DNA of 21,175 nt from Pigoraptor chileana (GCA_943704495.1 CALSCR010003482.1:1-21175), one strand, 5' to 3'; numbered from the stretch's first letter, positions 1 through 11,826 are shown. Notes: generated from the sequence alone by a model not told the origin. Numbers and translations: made by a program.

Positions 1-70
<70 letters not shown>
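1..70. repeat. (AC)35 dinucleotide microsatellite
   Basis: Uninterrupted AC repeat from the window edge to position 70, so its true length may be greater. On the minus strand it is a (GT)n tract inside the last visible intron of the RGS22-like gene, whose donor begins at position 123. It is probably a polymorphic simple repeat; no other role can be seen. Confidence 0.97.
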
Positions 71-72
<2 letters not shown>

Positions 73-123
73 CGCAAATAGGCACGGACAGACACACAGC
101 CGAGTAGGGCACACGTAACGCAC

Positions 124-3100
124 CTGACACGCCGGTGGGACTGCAGAGTCAAGAAAGCAGTCGATGATCGTGTTGATTTTGATCTGCGCCATGGCAGAGT
201 CGTCTTCCGACGAGCCCATGGCCTTGCATCGCTCCACCTGCGTCATTGCAACCAATGCAGTGTTTGAGGATTCGCGTTAGTGCCTCCGTGTGGACAATGC
301 GATATGATAAACAATCAGCCTGGGCCTGTACAGCTTCCGCGACCCCCCCCCCTCATCCAGCCCCCCCGGTCAAGTGAAATAAGCACACAACCGTGCAAAA
401 GAAGTTTCCCGTCACGTGCCCTTACTTTGTCAGCGCCCCCATCCTCCCAGGCGACTGAAATGCTACCAACAAATCAATCATACAAACACGCGCTTTTTCC
501 ACATACAAATGTACTCTTTTTTCGTCTGCAAAACAGAAAACACAAACAAATAAAAAGTCGACGACGGACATTCACATTCATTTCGCGTGGACAGAAAAGC
601 ATTCCCACCTCGATCCAAAAGAGGAGATCGTTTTCCAAGTTACCGCCCTTGTGCCTCAGGAACGCGCGCATCTTTTCATACGTCACCGAGTTCATGATGC
701 ACCGCCGCAAACTGATAATGTCGACGGCTGCTTCTCGCCACAGCACCTGAGAGAGGCACGCCAAGTGAGTAATAACAAAGTATGTGCATGAGTGCATGTT
801 GCATGTTGGTCCACACACACCACAAATACGTAGTACACAAATGAATTGATTCTAATTAACTCTTATCAAGGCAAACCACAAAACGGCCGTATAACGTATC
901 GCCAGTCAAAGACACAAAGATACCAAAACGCACAAAAAAAACTTTTAGAGGACACGTCATTTTACCTTGTTTCGAATTTTCCTGTCAGCCTCTCCGAGTG
1001 CGCTCAGCACGGCGGGCTGTCCGGTGAGAGCAGGCGTGAGTTCGGCGCCATGTGCAGGAGTCGACGATGCTGCCACACCGGGCATGCCCATTGCCGGCGG
1101 CGGCGGCAGACCAGGCGGCGCACCGGACGATGCCGCAACCGCTCCGTTGTCCAGATCACGTGCCGCGTTCGTCATGGCAACCTCGGCGTCATTTGCGTCC
1201 ACTTCGCCGAGTGTCTCTGTGAGGGGCGGCAGTTCTCCAAGCCCAAAGTGATGCACCCCATCGGTGGCCTGACCTTTCTCGGCAAGCTCTTCTCCCTCCT
1301 TGTCCTCCAAGAGAGCCTCGGAGAAAATGTCAAACTCGACTGCCTGGAAGCCGGTCAACGGGGCCACACTTGAGGGTCCCGTGCTCACCGCCGCCTGCGC
1401 CGCTGCCGTGGTTGCGGCAAGAATCCCAGAGGGTTTGCGGAGCAGCGGCGTTGTGCTGGTTGGCGCAGCTCCGATAGACGACGTAGATGGCGGCCGCACA
1501 CCCCCGGATGCCGCCGCCGCCGCACGCTCAGCCTCCGTCAGTTGGCCAGAGGCCGCCGACCCGGGTGCCGAGGGCGTGTCCATGGTGATCAAGCCGTCAA
1601 AAGGAGACCCACCGATGGTCGGGGGAGCGGTGGCGGGCCCAATGTCCGGCATGGGAGTCTGCGATTGCGACTGCTGGAGCTGGAGAAGCGCAAATGAGCG
1701 ACGGCGCATGGCTACGCGCACACGGCCCCGGATGGTTTCCTGCAGCTGCATGTCGTCAACAATGTCGCGGACGCTTTCCTCCGCAGCGCGTACCATGTAC
1801 TCGCCACTCGATACAAAGGCGGCGTATTTCTGTGTCAGTCGCACAAATGCGGCACCCTGGGGGATGGTGATTTGAGCAGGAAAATAAAAATAAATAATTT
1901 AGGGTTTCATGCAAAAAGTGATTTCTATTCCTTATGCTTCGTGATGTGCCAAGCTGGAAAGATGACGCAAAGGTGTTGGAGAATCGAGGAACAAAAGCAA
2001 GCGACAAGACAAAGTACAACAAGCAGTTGCACAGAGACTAAAAACACATGCAGCAGGCACACGTTGAAAGTGCACGCCATTGACCATTGCCCATACAGAA
2101 ACGCACCTGCAGAGCTCCGAGAAGGGCAGGCGACGGACACCCGTCCTTGAGCGACGCAATTTCCAGGGCGAGCTTGTTGTCGACTGTGCGGAGGTCCACA
2201 AGACGGGGCGCATCCTTAGTGAGGTACGTCTTGTAAATATCCCTTGCGAGATCCTGCAGCCCGGCATCAAACTTGACGTCGGCATTCTCCTCCTTGTCAC
2301 TCGTGTCCTCGTCATCCTCGTCCTCTTCCTTGACTTTCTCCTTCAAGAGCCCCCGGCGCATCCTCTCCAGCTCAAACCAGAGCCCAAGCTCATCGGACGT
2401 CTGCGTGTCGCCAACAGCCTCGAGATGCGCGCGGAACCGCACGACCTCCCGCGGGTCGTCAAGGATCGTTTTAAGCAGTGTCGGCACCATCTCGTCCTGC
2501 ATATCCGGCGTTTGTCCCAGTATGTCATCGACAACCGAGCCTGACCGCGACAGGGGCTTTGGCGTTGAGCGGCCACTCATCATTGCCTTGAGCGGATCGC
2601 GCATCAGTTTGCCAAGCTCCGAGAGAGTGCCCCGGCGACTCTTCCTCTCCCGCTTGGTCCCCGACGATGGCGAAAAGAACGACGAGCGGCGTCCCGTGGA
2701 CGGTTGGATCATCTCCGCGAGTTCTTTCATGCGCTTTTTCTGTCGAAAGCGCTCCCTGTCAATATCTTCTTGAACGCGCAGTGCATGGAAGAGGCGGAGA
2801 CGACCAAAGGCATCCGAGGGTTTCACTCCGCGTCTGTTGGATTTCGTTATTTTTTTTTGATTTGTGTTTTTTGTGTGGTTTCGTTGAGTAATAAAAATAA
2901 GCAAACCCACAACGGGAATTAGGGCGAGTGAGCAAAACAGATATGCAGAATGGATTCGCCACCAAATGTAACTAAATAAAAGTAGGCAACACACATTAAA
3001 AAGGAGAAAAAGAAAAAAAACAGTGCGATAAAGGGGACTGTTACATCCCCCAAAAGCCGACAAACAGAAACGACAAAATATCAACAAACTCACCCTCCGT

Positions 3101-5931
3101 GTTCTGCGCGCGCACTGGCGAGTGCCTCGTTGAACATCATTGAGCGTTGGAAGGAGCTCAGCTTGCCCGTGCCCTTCAGCAGTGTGACGCCCGGCGTGAT
3201 GGCAGTGATAGTGTCCCACTGCGCCAGGGACTTACGCTGGAAGGTCGGCTGGTATGGCTTGCGGTTGTTGGGGTCCTCCACAGACATCCCCATGGCAACC
3301 ATCCGCTCCTCTGTCAATTTCGTGTGGCGCTTGACAGCCGACTCCCACGCGGCGTGATCAGACACGCGGTATCGCTGGTATGCCTCTCCGAGAATATACA
3401 GACAGTGCGACAGGGCGACGTTGAAGCGGGCCATTGGCGGCATTGCAAAAAGCATGCGCAGACCATCGGCGCCGCGGGGACCAGAATACTCGACGCTGAG
3501 GCATGAACCCTCCGCCAGATAACGGTTAAAAAGCGACTTTGTCTGATCCTGCACCTCTGCGACGCTCATCTGCTCCACCCTTGCGAGATAGAGGAGAACA
3601 TCGAGCCAGAACCCAATGCAGTGGAGTGCCACATTGCGCGGGGGCGGCCTTCGCCCCGTGTAAAACGCTCCGCCCCGGGAATCCAGCCCAGCGGCCGACG
3701 ATCTTCCCGACCGCAAGCTGGCGCTGCTTCCGCCACTCACCGTCCCATCTTGCTGGAGGTGTCCACCAGCCGCAAGATATGCGGCAAAGGGTTTTCCCGC
3801 CGCAGAATCGTTGCGCAGGGCATCGAGTATGCGAGCGCATTGTTTCTGCTCTGCCTCATCAATGAGAGCGAGTATGGACATGCATAGGTCGTCCCACTCG
3901 ATACGCGCGAACATTTCCTCTTCCATGCATCCGCCTGCAAGACATTCGGTCGGCCCGCGACCACGAATGCCCACTGCGGACCCAACGCGCTCCCACTCGG
4001 CGCCACCGACCCTCACAAACGGATCGTGTGCCGCAATGGCAAGCGCAGCGCCAGCAATCTTGCGGTTTCCCCGTGCAGATCTCACACGCGCTCCGTGCCT
4101 TCCAGGTGCCTCTCCGTCATCGTTCCCGCCGGAAGACGACGCCACAGCCGCCGCCCCCGCCGCCTGTGCACCTTGGCGACGCGCGCTCTGTGGGCGCGCA
4201 TTTCGCATTTCTGAAGCCTTTGAGCGCTTAACCAACTGCGGTCTCGCTTTATCCTTGGCCTCTGCAGCTCCTGCAGCCTCTTTGCCTCCTTTTGTCGCCT
4301 CTGCACCTGTTATTGTTGTCGTCGTCGTTTTTGAAGCCGTGGCGTCGGTCGCCGGGACAACGCCAGTCGGTGCGGTTCGCTCTGTCTTACGGTCGACAAA
4401 TGGACTCGCCGCAAACTGGGGCAGCCAGTAGAGTGCCAGATTTCGAGCCGCGATCGACTGGATTTCGAGCAGCATCAAGTCGATGCCAATCTCGCAGGCC
4501 CGGCAGACGGCCCGGTCACGTGATCCCGGTGCGAGGGCCATTGGGCCGTCGTCGGCAAGGTAGTAGTTGAGAAGATTGGACCGAAATTGTCTGCATCGTG
4601 TGCGTGTGTTTGTGTGTGCGTATGGGTTTGCGTTTGTGCACAAACACAAAGAGATGCGATTATTGGCTATTCCTCGTCAAATGCAGCGCGAACTCACAAT
4701 ACACGAGCTCGTGCAGGTTGAAGCATAAACACAAGGACATTCAAATTGCAACTTTTGTTAGTAACCACACTTGCCTTCGTCGCGTGTCAAAATCATTCAG
4801 CGAGTCTGGCGTCTGGCGGTACTTTTCTGCCTCCATCCAGAAGTTGAGGTCGCGCTCGCCCATCTTTCCCTGGAGAAACCGCCGGAACCGCATCGCACCG
4901 TCGCGCGTGTTGGTGATCGCAAGCGCACCCTTAACAAGCAATGGCCCACTCACCAGCGTCCCGTCCTTGACGAGTGACGTGTCTGCATTCTCCTCTACGG
5001 ACTCTGCGCAGTGCGGATCAATCCTCAGTTCCTCGCCCACCTTTCTGTCGTGCCGGTGGTATGCGGCAGCAACAACAGCCTCGGCAATGCTGGCTATGCA
5101 GTCGGCTGCCATGTACAACGCAAGCTCATCTGACACTGAAAAAAACGGGAGCCGCTGCGTCTCGAACCACCCGTTGATTTCGGCCGTCACATACACGGGA
5201 CGCCCGCCGACTGTCGCGGGGCTTTTTCTGTCGAGAAATCCACACGCGTCCTCATCGAATAAAAGGCGCCGAGGAAATGCACGCGAAGACATGAAGACGT
5301 TGATGTGATCCTCAAACGATGGTCTCCGCGCACACAGCCACTCAAATCGTAGCAAAGAGGTTGCTGTCGCGTATGCGGCAGATACATTCGATCCGACGCA
5401 GTTGGCACATGTACACGGGCAGTCTAGCTTACTGTTTTCTATCCTAGCGGCGACGCCACTTGAGCCTTCCCACGAATCTCCCGGAAGCGCAAGCGTGTCT
5501 TCATCTCCGGCGAATTGTGCCGACGGCTGCGCACGCACGCCTTGATCACTGTGCTTGTGCTGATGTGCGGATCCAGCTCGCTGCGGTCGCTTTTTCGGTG
5601 GAGGTGTCGGGACCGCCACAGATACCAGCGGCTGCGTGGGTTGCCGCGGGATGCGCCTGATGCCTGTCTTGACAGGCGCGGGAGAGGGCGTCGGCGGGGC
5701 GGGAATGAGTCGCGGATCGCCGCCAAAGGGCTCCTCCTTCAGGCACGTGTGCTGACGCGAGAGCTGCGACGGGACCGAAACCGAGGGATGTATGGAAATT
5801 GCAACACTGGATGGAGTGCGGAGGGCGCTGTCTCTCCGCCCGGCGCTTCCTTCTCTTCTTCCAGCACTGCTCTCCCGACGGCCGCCACTCCCAGAGTAGC
5901 CCTCAATGGAGCGCCGAGATGCAACTTGCAT
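124..5931 (-). CDS. RGS22-like protein with four RGS-like modules (six exons, 3' end beyond window)
   Basis: Exons (minus): 5931-4775, 4590-3094, 2833-2107, 1856-966, 746-609, 237-124. All phases agree, giving 1508 codons; a donor at 123 leads out of the window. ATG 5931 is the first ATG after an in-frame stop at 5982. Residues 1-190 are a basic, Ser/Pro-rich, probably disordered region. Residues 206-275 resemble the RGS22 N-terminus, including a W-x(3)-QRLPFFSVSD stretch like the WIKKERLPAF segment I recall from human RGS22. RGS-like modules lie at about 348-446 (FRRFLQ, LNFWMEAEKY, LLNYYL), 640-800 (IGFWLDVLLY, SLFNRYL), 1005-1160 (LGLWFELERM, DIYKTYLTKDAP) and from 1440 (MRAFLRHKGG, DLLFWIE, IIDCFLDSAVPP). 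An acidic stretch interrupts module 3 and an Ala/Pro-rich linker of about 260 residues follows it. RGS domains bind G-alpha and speed GTP hydrolysis. RGS22 is testis-enriched with three RGS domains, so a flagellar role is inferred. Whether each module is catalytic is unknown. Confidence 0.75.
343..367. repeat. Paired poly-C runs in an intron (G-runs on the transcribed RNA)
   Basis: Ten Cs at 343-352 and seven Cs at 361-367 lie inside the 371-bp intron 238-608 of the RGS22-like gene. In the pre-mRNA they are two long G-runs separated by 8 nt, able in principle to form G-rich secondary structure. The rest of this intron shows nothing recognisable. Confidence 0.8.
4591..4774 (-). other. Probable GC-AG intron 1 of the RGS22-like gene
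   Basis: The upstream exon must leave two bases of a codon, because the downstream frame starts with one base before CAA TTT CGG. Splicing at AG|GCAAGT (exon end 4775) meets this and matches the usual GC-donor consensus. It joins DFDTRR to RQFRSNLLNYYL in the middle of the first RGS module. A GT donor two codons on (exon end GT, 4769 region) also fits the phase but has a poor donor (gtggtt) and would add one residue. The acceptor is gatgcag. Confidence 0.6.
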
Positions 5932-7087
5932 CTCGCCGGCAGATCCGCCAAGGCGGCGTACAGCCGAGTGCGTAAGTTTTTAGTGCACGAGCGCTCTATG
6001 AAGAGCAGACGGGTAGGGAGATGCCGCCGTCTCAATTTTACATTCTAGTGTGACTTAACGCGACTCGTCGCCACACAAGTTGAGTCGTTTTGTTCGAATA
6101 AATGAGCAGCAAGCGAATCAATCTATTCCAGCGAGCAAAGTTCGTCAAATGAAGCGAATAAAGCACAAAAAACACTAAAAGCAACTATATGTTGCGTGCT
6201 TTACACCGTTACTTCATCTTTGTTCACATGTAACGTCTTATGTTGGACCCATTCGAGTTGGATTTCCGTCACACAATTGCAGCTGCAGACTGCACCTTGA
6301 CAACCGGAATGTAACTAAATTTAGACGCTGAAATCGGGTGACAAGATGTGCTTTTATAGAAAATAGTGTGTAAATATATACAAATATGGTTATAATACTA
6401 CAATAATAACCTTTTATAAAAGGGCGTACTATTAAATTGAAACGGGATGGGCGTTTTTCTGCACAAATTCGCACCGCATCCAATTAAATCGGACGCGCAA
6501 TTTCCCATAATCGATCTGGACGGCCTGCCACTCAGCCGCTGCGCAGTGTGCACGCATCCCTCTCGGTTTCTTCAACTCACAAGAGTAACTCACATAAAAC
6601 TTATACACTCCTGCTTACCACGCCGCGACAGAATTCATTTCAATTATCGCTGCATAAATGGCGCGGGAGGAGAGTGTTGCTGGGCTAATGCGCACGCTCG
6701 TCATCTGGGGTTGGCGCTTCGCTCCCGGCACATATTCATACTTCAATGCAAATTGAGATTTCTAACAACTAAAGACAATCAAAACAGGCAGTTGAGACTT
6801 GATGTACATGACAAAAAAACATAGTTGGTTCTGTAGTTGTGCATGCACACTGATTTAAAGGCAGTTTTCAAAGGGGGCGGTGGGAAGTAAGTTTGAATGA
6901 AAATCATTTGTTTTATACATGAGACTCAGCTCAAGATTAACTAACGCGAAACGGCACACGCACGACGCACAACGCAAGACTGTAACGAGGCGAGGAGGCG
7001 GGAGGGGGGGCAACAAAACAAAACCGAAGCTCTCGGCGTGAAACGACAGCAGCACAACAGGTAACAGGCACAGAAACGCATGCCGCT
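5932..7087. other. Intergenic spacer: CFAP251 3' side and RGS22-like promoter side
   Basis: This 1156-bp gap lies between two minus-strand genes. It is AT-rich at 6180-6240 and 6300-6440 (runs such as taaatatatacaaatatg). A 125-codon open frame on the plus strand at 6447-6824 is Cys/His/Arg-rich, resembles nothing I know and is probably chance. No clear polyadenylation hexamer for CFAP251 was found just below 7088. Confidence 0.6.
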
Positions 7088-10000
7088 CTATCGTGGTTCG
7101 TACGGAACAAAGCCCAAAATATCCCTTGCAAATGTTTCTGGAGTGATCTCCTCCGGAAGCAACTCCTCAAGCTGGCCGTCCCCGAGGAGCGCAGAGAGGC
7201 AGTCCGCCAGCTCAAGCTCGGGCATGCTTTCGCCGCACGATTGAATGAGTTCGAGAAAGCGCGCACGTGACACGCTGCCGCCGTTGTCGCCCTTGGAAGG
7301 ATCCGCAGATGACGCCAGGATGGCAAATGCTTCCTCCAGTTCGTCGCTTGATATGCCAAAGACTGGGCGATGATTCACATACACTGCAATGCACACAACG
7401 TGAAAAGGGATGATAAGATAACCGCAGTGCGCAACTGTGCGAGTTTGTCTGACAACACGCGCCAAAAACCACACACACCTTCAACAAGAACATAAAGTGA
7501 ACAAACCAAAGTGGGAGGCAGCAATACTCACGCTTGACGAGCTGTTCGAGGTTGACGTCACGCACATACTCTTGCGTGTCGACATATGAGCTGAATTTGA
7601 CCTCGTTGACAATGTCCTCCACTTGCTGCTCCGAGGGGAAAAAGCCGAGCGCTCGCATGATTGAGGGCACCTGCCCAACCGGGACGCGGCTGGTCACCTC
7701 CCGCGGCGCCATCGTGTCCTCGCCCAGATTGCGCACCTGGGCATAGTAGAAGTAGTCCTCCAATTCCTTGAAAAACTCGCCGTTGCGACCGCCTTCAACC
7801 ATGCTGAGGTACGGATCCATTCCCTCCCCGCCGAGACGAGACGCAGCCTTGAGCACATCAATGTTCACGCGCCAAAAGTTGACAGTTCCATCCTTTCCTC
7901 CCGCAGTGATAACGTGGCTTCCATCGTATGTGCACGCAAGCGCCGTCACCTCTCCCGGATGCGCAATCACAGCCATCGACGTGTGTGGGTGCCCCTCGAG
8001 GGGTACCATCACGAGACCAATGATGCGGTCGGTAGTGGCGTACGCCAGAAAGCGCGGGGCAATTTCCTCTTGCCCACGTGCACAGGGAAGCATCGACAAC
8101 CGCGCCGGCGCTCCGCCAAAAGTGGGTCCAAGCACCGTCTGTCTGCACATGAGCGTTGTCGCATTGAACAGCTTCAGCTTGAGTCGGTCGTTTGCGACCA
8201 GAATGAATCCTTCCTTCGTGACGGGCGGATACCAAACCATTGCCGTCGGTGTGGAGGACTGCTCGATTCGATCCACAGACCGCACGCGAAGGCCTTCGGT
8301 GGTGCTGCTGGTTGAAAGGTCGTACTCGACAACGTTCCTGTCAGCACCGAGAGAGACGAGCCTCGCGAGCCCTGTCTCACCCGATATGCCAAACATGATG
8401 CCCGTAATGGTTGCCGTGTGTGCCCTGTACTTGCCGACATAGGTCCACACGAGCTCCGGAACCTCGCCATAGTCGCCCTCGGGGTCGCGTCGCGTGTCGT
8501 CGGGAAGCAATCCGTAAAGAGTAACGCAAAAGTCGGCGTCTGCCGTTGCCAGCTGGGATGAGTCCGCGGAGAAGCAGAGGCGGGTGAGAGAGTCGCGGGA
8601 GATGCGAAACGACGACCGTGACGGAAGGTCAGAAAGCGTAGCCGCATCAATGATTTTGACAACGCCGTTTGTGAATCCCACTGCAAGCATCTTGCCGTCG
8701 GGAGAAAACTCGACACACTGCACGAGGAGCGATTTGCTCTCAAATGAGCGCCCCGCAATGCGAACACGCTCAGCGTAGTCCCACAGGTGAAGCTGCCCGC
8801 CGTATCCACACATGGCAAACCTGGGAAGGGATGGGTGCGCGGCAAGTGCATGCAGCTCTCCCTCTTGGCCGCACAAGAGCACGCGGCCAGCCTTCCACGA
8901 ATCGGCGTCGATTTCATACATTGTCGACTCTGCATTCCTCGGTTCGACTAGAATGACGGTGGCGCTCGCCGTTCCAACGAGAAACTCTGGCGTCGGCGCG
9001 TCGTCTTCGTCTCCCTGGATCAGCCCACTCTTTTGGAGGTCCTGTGCAGACGACAGGTCGCCGGTTGTCTTGTATGCGAGCGAATCCATCCCAAACTCAT
9101 TGCCATCGTCCATTCCGACGCCGGGAGATGCGCTGCGTGGTGTTCCCGACCTCGCAAACGAGAGCGAAGTGATGGGTCCAGACTCAAAACGCTCAAACCA
9201 GTCGGCAATGCGGAAATGGTGGTCGTAAAAGCGCACAAATCCGTCTGAACCGCCAGTGATCACCCGGCTTGGCGTGCACACGAGCACGTTGATGGACGAC
9301 TCGTGCAGTCGCACTATCTTTGTTGCCTTGACCGCAAATGACGCTCCAGAGCCGTCCGTCGTCACTTTGGCGGGTCCCACCCTGGCCACTTGTTCGGTGC
9401 CGTCGCCCCCGGCCTTGTTAGCAGAAGCATCGACGCCGGCAGTGCGCGGCCTTGCCGACGAATGTGCAGACTGTGCCTTGCGGGATCGAGTGCCATTCTT
9501 GAGGGTCGTTTTAGTGTCTGCACTCTCGTGGGAGCGGTTCCACACAATGAGATCTCCATCAACAGTGCCCGTAATCGCAAGTGCGTGGCCCGGTGTAAAC
9601 GCAGACTGAGTGTAAGATCCAACAATGTGGTTGAAGTCGCGTGCCGCAAGCTGCGGCGTCACTGCCTCAAGACGGCTTCTGTTCCAATGAATGAACGTGA
9701 CCTTGAGCGCGGAAGTGACGACAATGTTTCGAGCGTCCGACGAATCAAAGCGCACATTTGTAAACAGATGTTCCTCGTAGTAGTCTCCCAGCGGATAACA
9801 GTGTATGGGCATGTCCTTGTCATCGGATGTCCAGTCCCAGATGCACAGCGTCTGGGGGCACGCCGCGCCAACCGTAGCAAGAAAGCGCGCGTCGGGAGAC
9901 ATTGCCATGGCAATGACACCCTCCCGATGGGGTTCGAAAAGCGTACGAATGGGAGTGCCGCTCCGAGCGTCCCAAATAATGACCATGCTCTCGGCTCCCT

Positions 10001-10768
10001 GCATAGCGGAAAACACACACATACACACACACACAGTCAGCCACCGTGTTTGCAACACAGCAAAAAGGATGGGCGAACAAGTGTCGGTGAAACACACACC
10101 TTGTCCGCAGTGGCGATCCATCGCTTGTCATCGCTGACACATGTGGCAGAGATGGCGTTGCAGTGTCCCTGGAGCAACTTTTGCCTATTTTCGTCAATGT
10201 CCCAAAGGATGCCCGTGTGCGCCGACACGTAAAACAAAACGCGCTGGTGCGTGGACTCCGGCGTCTCGTCTGTCAGGGTGTGCACACCGTTGATGATGTT
10301 CTTGTTGAATCCAAACACCCACGACAATGCGAGTGCATTTGAAACGGAGGGGCCCGGGCTTGCCGGTGGCGAAGGGTATCTTCCTTCAAAATGGGTGCGC
10401 TCATCGTGGTCAGTTCCGTCGCCATCCCCAATATCCATTTGCTCCACCATGCTGCTCACTCCAGCCACATCACCCGTCTCATCAGGCACCGGGGCGGAAG
10501 GCGGTGCGCCGGCCACGGGTGATGCAGAGGGATGATCTCCTGCCGACTGCCCATTTCCTGCGCTTGCAACTCTGTTTGTATCCTCTGTAGTCGCATCCTC
10601 ATTTGCGTCGCCGCTCGCACTTCCGCCTGCTTCGGTGCTGTTGCCATCCAGTGCGTCAGCGGGCGTCTTGGGTGGAGTTCGGGCTTTCCCTTCATCATGG
10701 TACATGATGTCGGGCTGACCATCCTGCGCCGCATTTTCGGCGTCGTTGACGTCGTTTTGTTCCGACAT
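7088..10768 (-). CDS. CFAP251: CFAP251 (WDR66), WD-repeat ciliary protein of the radial-spoke base
   Basis: Exons (minus): 10768-10100, 9998-7532, 7383-7088 (stop TAG). Phases 0 and 1 agree, giving 1143 aa. Residues 1-140 are acidic, Ser/Thr/Ala-rich and probably disordered. The conserved block starts at ALSWVFGFN (147-155), followed by LFYVSAHTG, RWIATADKGAESMVIIWD and a long run of WD repeats (LCIWDWTSDD, DLIVWNRS, FVRFYDHHF, QLHLWDYAER, TVNFWRVN). The C-terminus is EF-hand-like: MRALGFFPSEQQVEDI, then after the last intron LYVNHRPVFG and LLPEEITPETFARDILG. This order matches human CFAP251/WDR66 closely as I remember it. In Chlamydomonas, FAP251 belongs to the calmodulin- and spoke-associated complex at the base of radial spoke 3, so a motile 9+2 cilium is expected. 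The residues spanning intron 1 (ATADK|GAES) and intron 2 (LVK-L|YVNH) are family-conserved, which supports the splicing model. Confidence 0.92.
10013..10034. repeat. Short interrupted (AC)n tract in CFAP251 intron 1
   Basis: AC dinucleotides interrupted by one AT lie inside the 101-bp intron 9999-10099, close to its acceptor. Similar AC/GT-rich stretches occur in introns 4591-4774 and beyond position 123, so this seems a general habit of introns here. Confidence 0.85.
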
Positions 10769-11099
10769 TTGTAAGGGGAGTATTCGTGTGACAACACACG
10801 TGAGAATGGAAAGTGCGATCCCTGTCTACAGTTGCCCACACACGCGCAGCAATTGGGATCGTGCCTCCTGTTACGAGATTGAATGCCACAGCGGGCACAC
10901 GCCTTTCAAATAATAAAGAAATAAAGCTACAGGTCGTCCGCTATAAGATTAATAATACAATGGTACTCTGCTTGTGATTCAAGTTTGTTTTTTTGGTTAT
11001 AGGGAAATGAATGGCCACTGACATTTCCTTACAACCCACCAGTGCGCAGATTCTATGCGTTGCTAGGCCATCGTAACCCTCACCCTACTGTGATGTGTC

Positions 11100-11113
11100 G
11101 TTGCCATGCACAC
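11100..11113 (-). promoter_or_regulatory. Imperfect X-box (RFX-type) site upstream of CFAP251
   Basis: Read towards CFAP251 the site is GTGTGC-AT-GGCAAC. The second half fits the RFX X-box half-site RGYAAC exactly; the first half keeps GT and the final C only. It lies about 330 bp upstream of the CFAP251 start codon. RFX factors control ciliary genes in animals. Whether this organism has RFX is unknown, and a match of this quality can occur by chance. Confidence 0.2.
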
Positions 11114-11220
11114 AAATGACGCAATGTGGAAATGGCGTAGGTATGAGATCACGTGATTTCCTTTTCAAAACCCAAGTAGTGTCAGCGTACAAGGTTTTTT
11201 TTTGTTCGTGTATGGAGTTT

Positions 11221-11826
11221 CTCTGATAGAAAAATGAGCTTCTCCTAAGACGTTGTAAGGGGGTCGCCTAGAAATGCACAATTTTTTCCCCTATGTTTCG
11301 CCTTGACTGTACGAAGTTAAGCTCAACTTTGTCTATGTGCAGAGTTTCGCGTGTCGCCGCCCTTGACTGTATAGAGGTTCTCTGATAGAAAAACATATAC
11401 TACATTTTAAGGCGCCAGTCGTACAAGAAGAAAGGAACAACCTTGTCTATGTGCAGAGTTTCGGGTGTCGCCGCCCTTGACTGTATAGAGGTTCTCTGAT
11501 AGAAAAACATATACTACAATTTAAGGCGCCAGTCGTACAAGAAGAAAGGAACAACTTTGTCTATGTGCAGAGTTTCGGGTGTCGCCGCCCTTGACTGTAT
11601 AGAGGTTCTCTGATAGAAAAATGAGCTTCGGCTAAGGTTGTACGGCGGTCGACAAGAACTGAACAACTTTTGTCTGTGAGCGGAAAGTTTTGCGTGTCGC
11701 CCCTTGGCTGTATGGAGTTTGTCTAATAGGAAGCACAGCTTCTTCGGCTGAGGCGCTAAAGGTGGCCGACTAACAATGCGCACTTTCTCTGTTAGAATTG
11801 TTCATGTGTCGCCACTGCTTAGTTTG
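11221..11826. repeat. 114-bp tandem repeat array (about five units)
   Basis: Taking CTCTGATAG as unit start, copies begin at 11221, 11380, 11494, 11608 and 11721 (the last starts GTCTAATAG), and a degenerate boundary appears near 11826. Spacings are 159, 114, 114, 113 and about 105 bp. Units 2 and 3 differ at only two of 114 positions by my reading, so that duplication is recent; outer units are more diverged. The first unit is about 45 bp longer because it partly duplicates the TTGACTGTA segment. The period of 114 is a multiple of three, so open frames run through the array, but I see no sign that it is coding. Confidence 0.9.

Noticed and set aside
6447-6824. 125-codon plus-strand open frame in the spacer between CFAP251 and the RGS22-like gene
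   Set aside because: No recognisable domain, composition rich in Cys, His and Arg, no partner exons found, and AT-rich surroundings. Most likely chance.
11514-11783. 89-codon minus-strand frame through the tandem array
   Set aside because: It exists because the repeat period of 114 is divisible by three and the repeated units happen to lack stops; no protein-like features.
11221-11826. Array considered as spliced-leader, 5S or U6 RNA genes because it is tandem and contains CATATACTAC
   Set aside because: The match to U6 is only a few bases, no 5S or spliced-leader core is present, and units 4 and 5 lose that segment.
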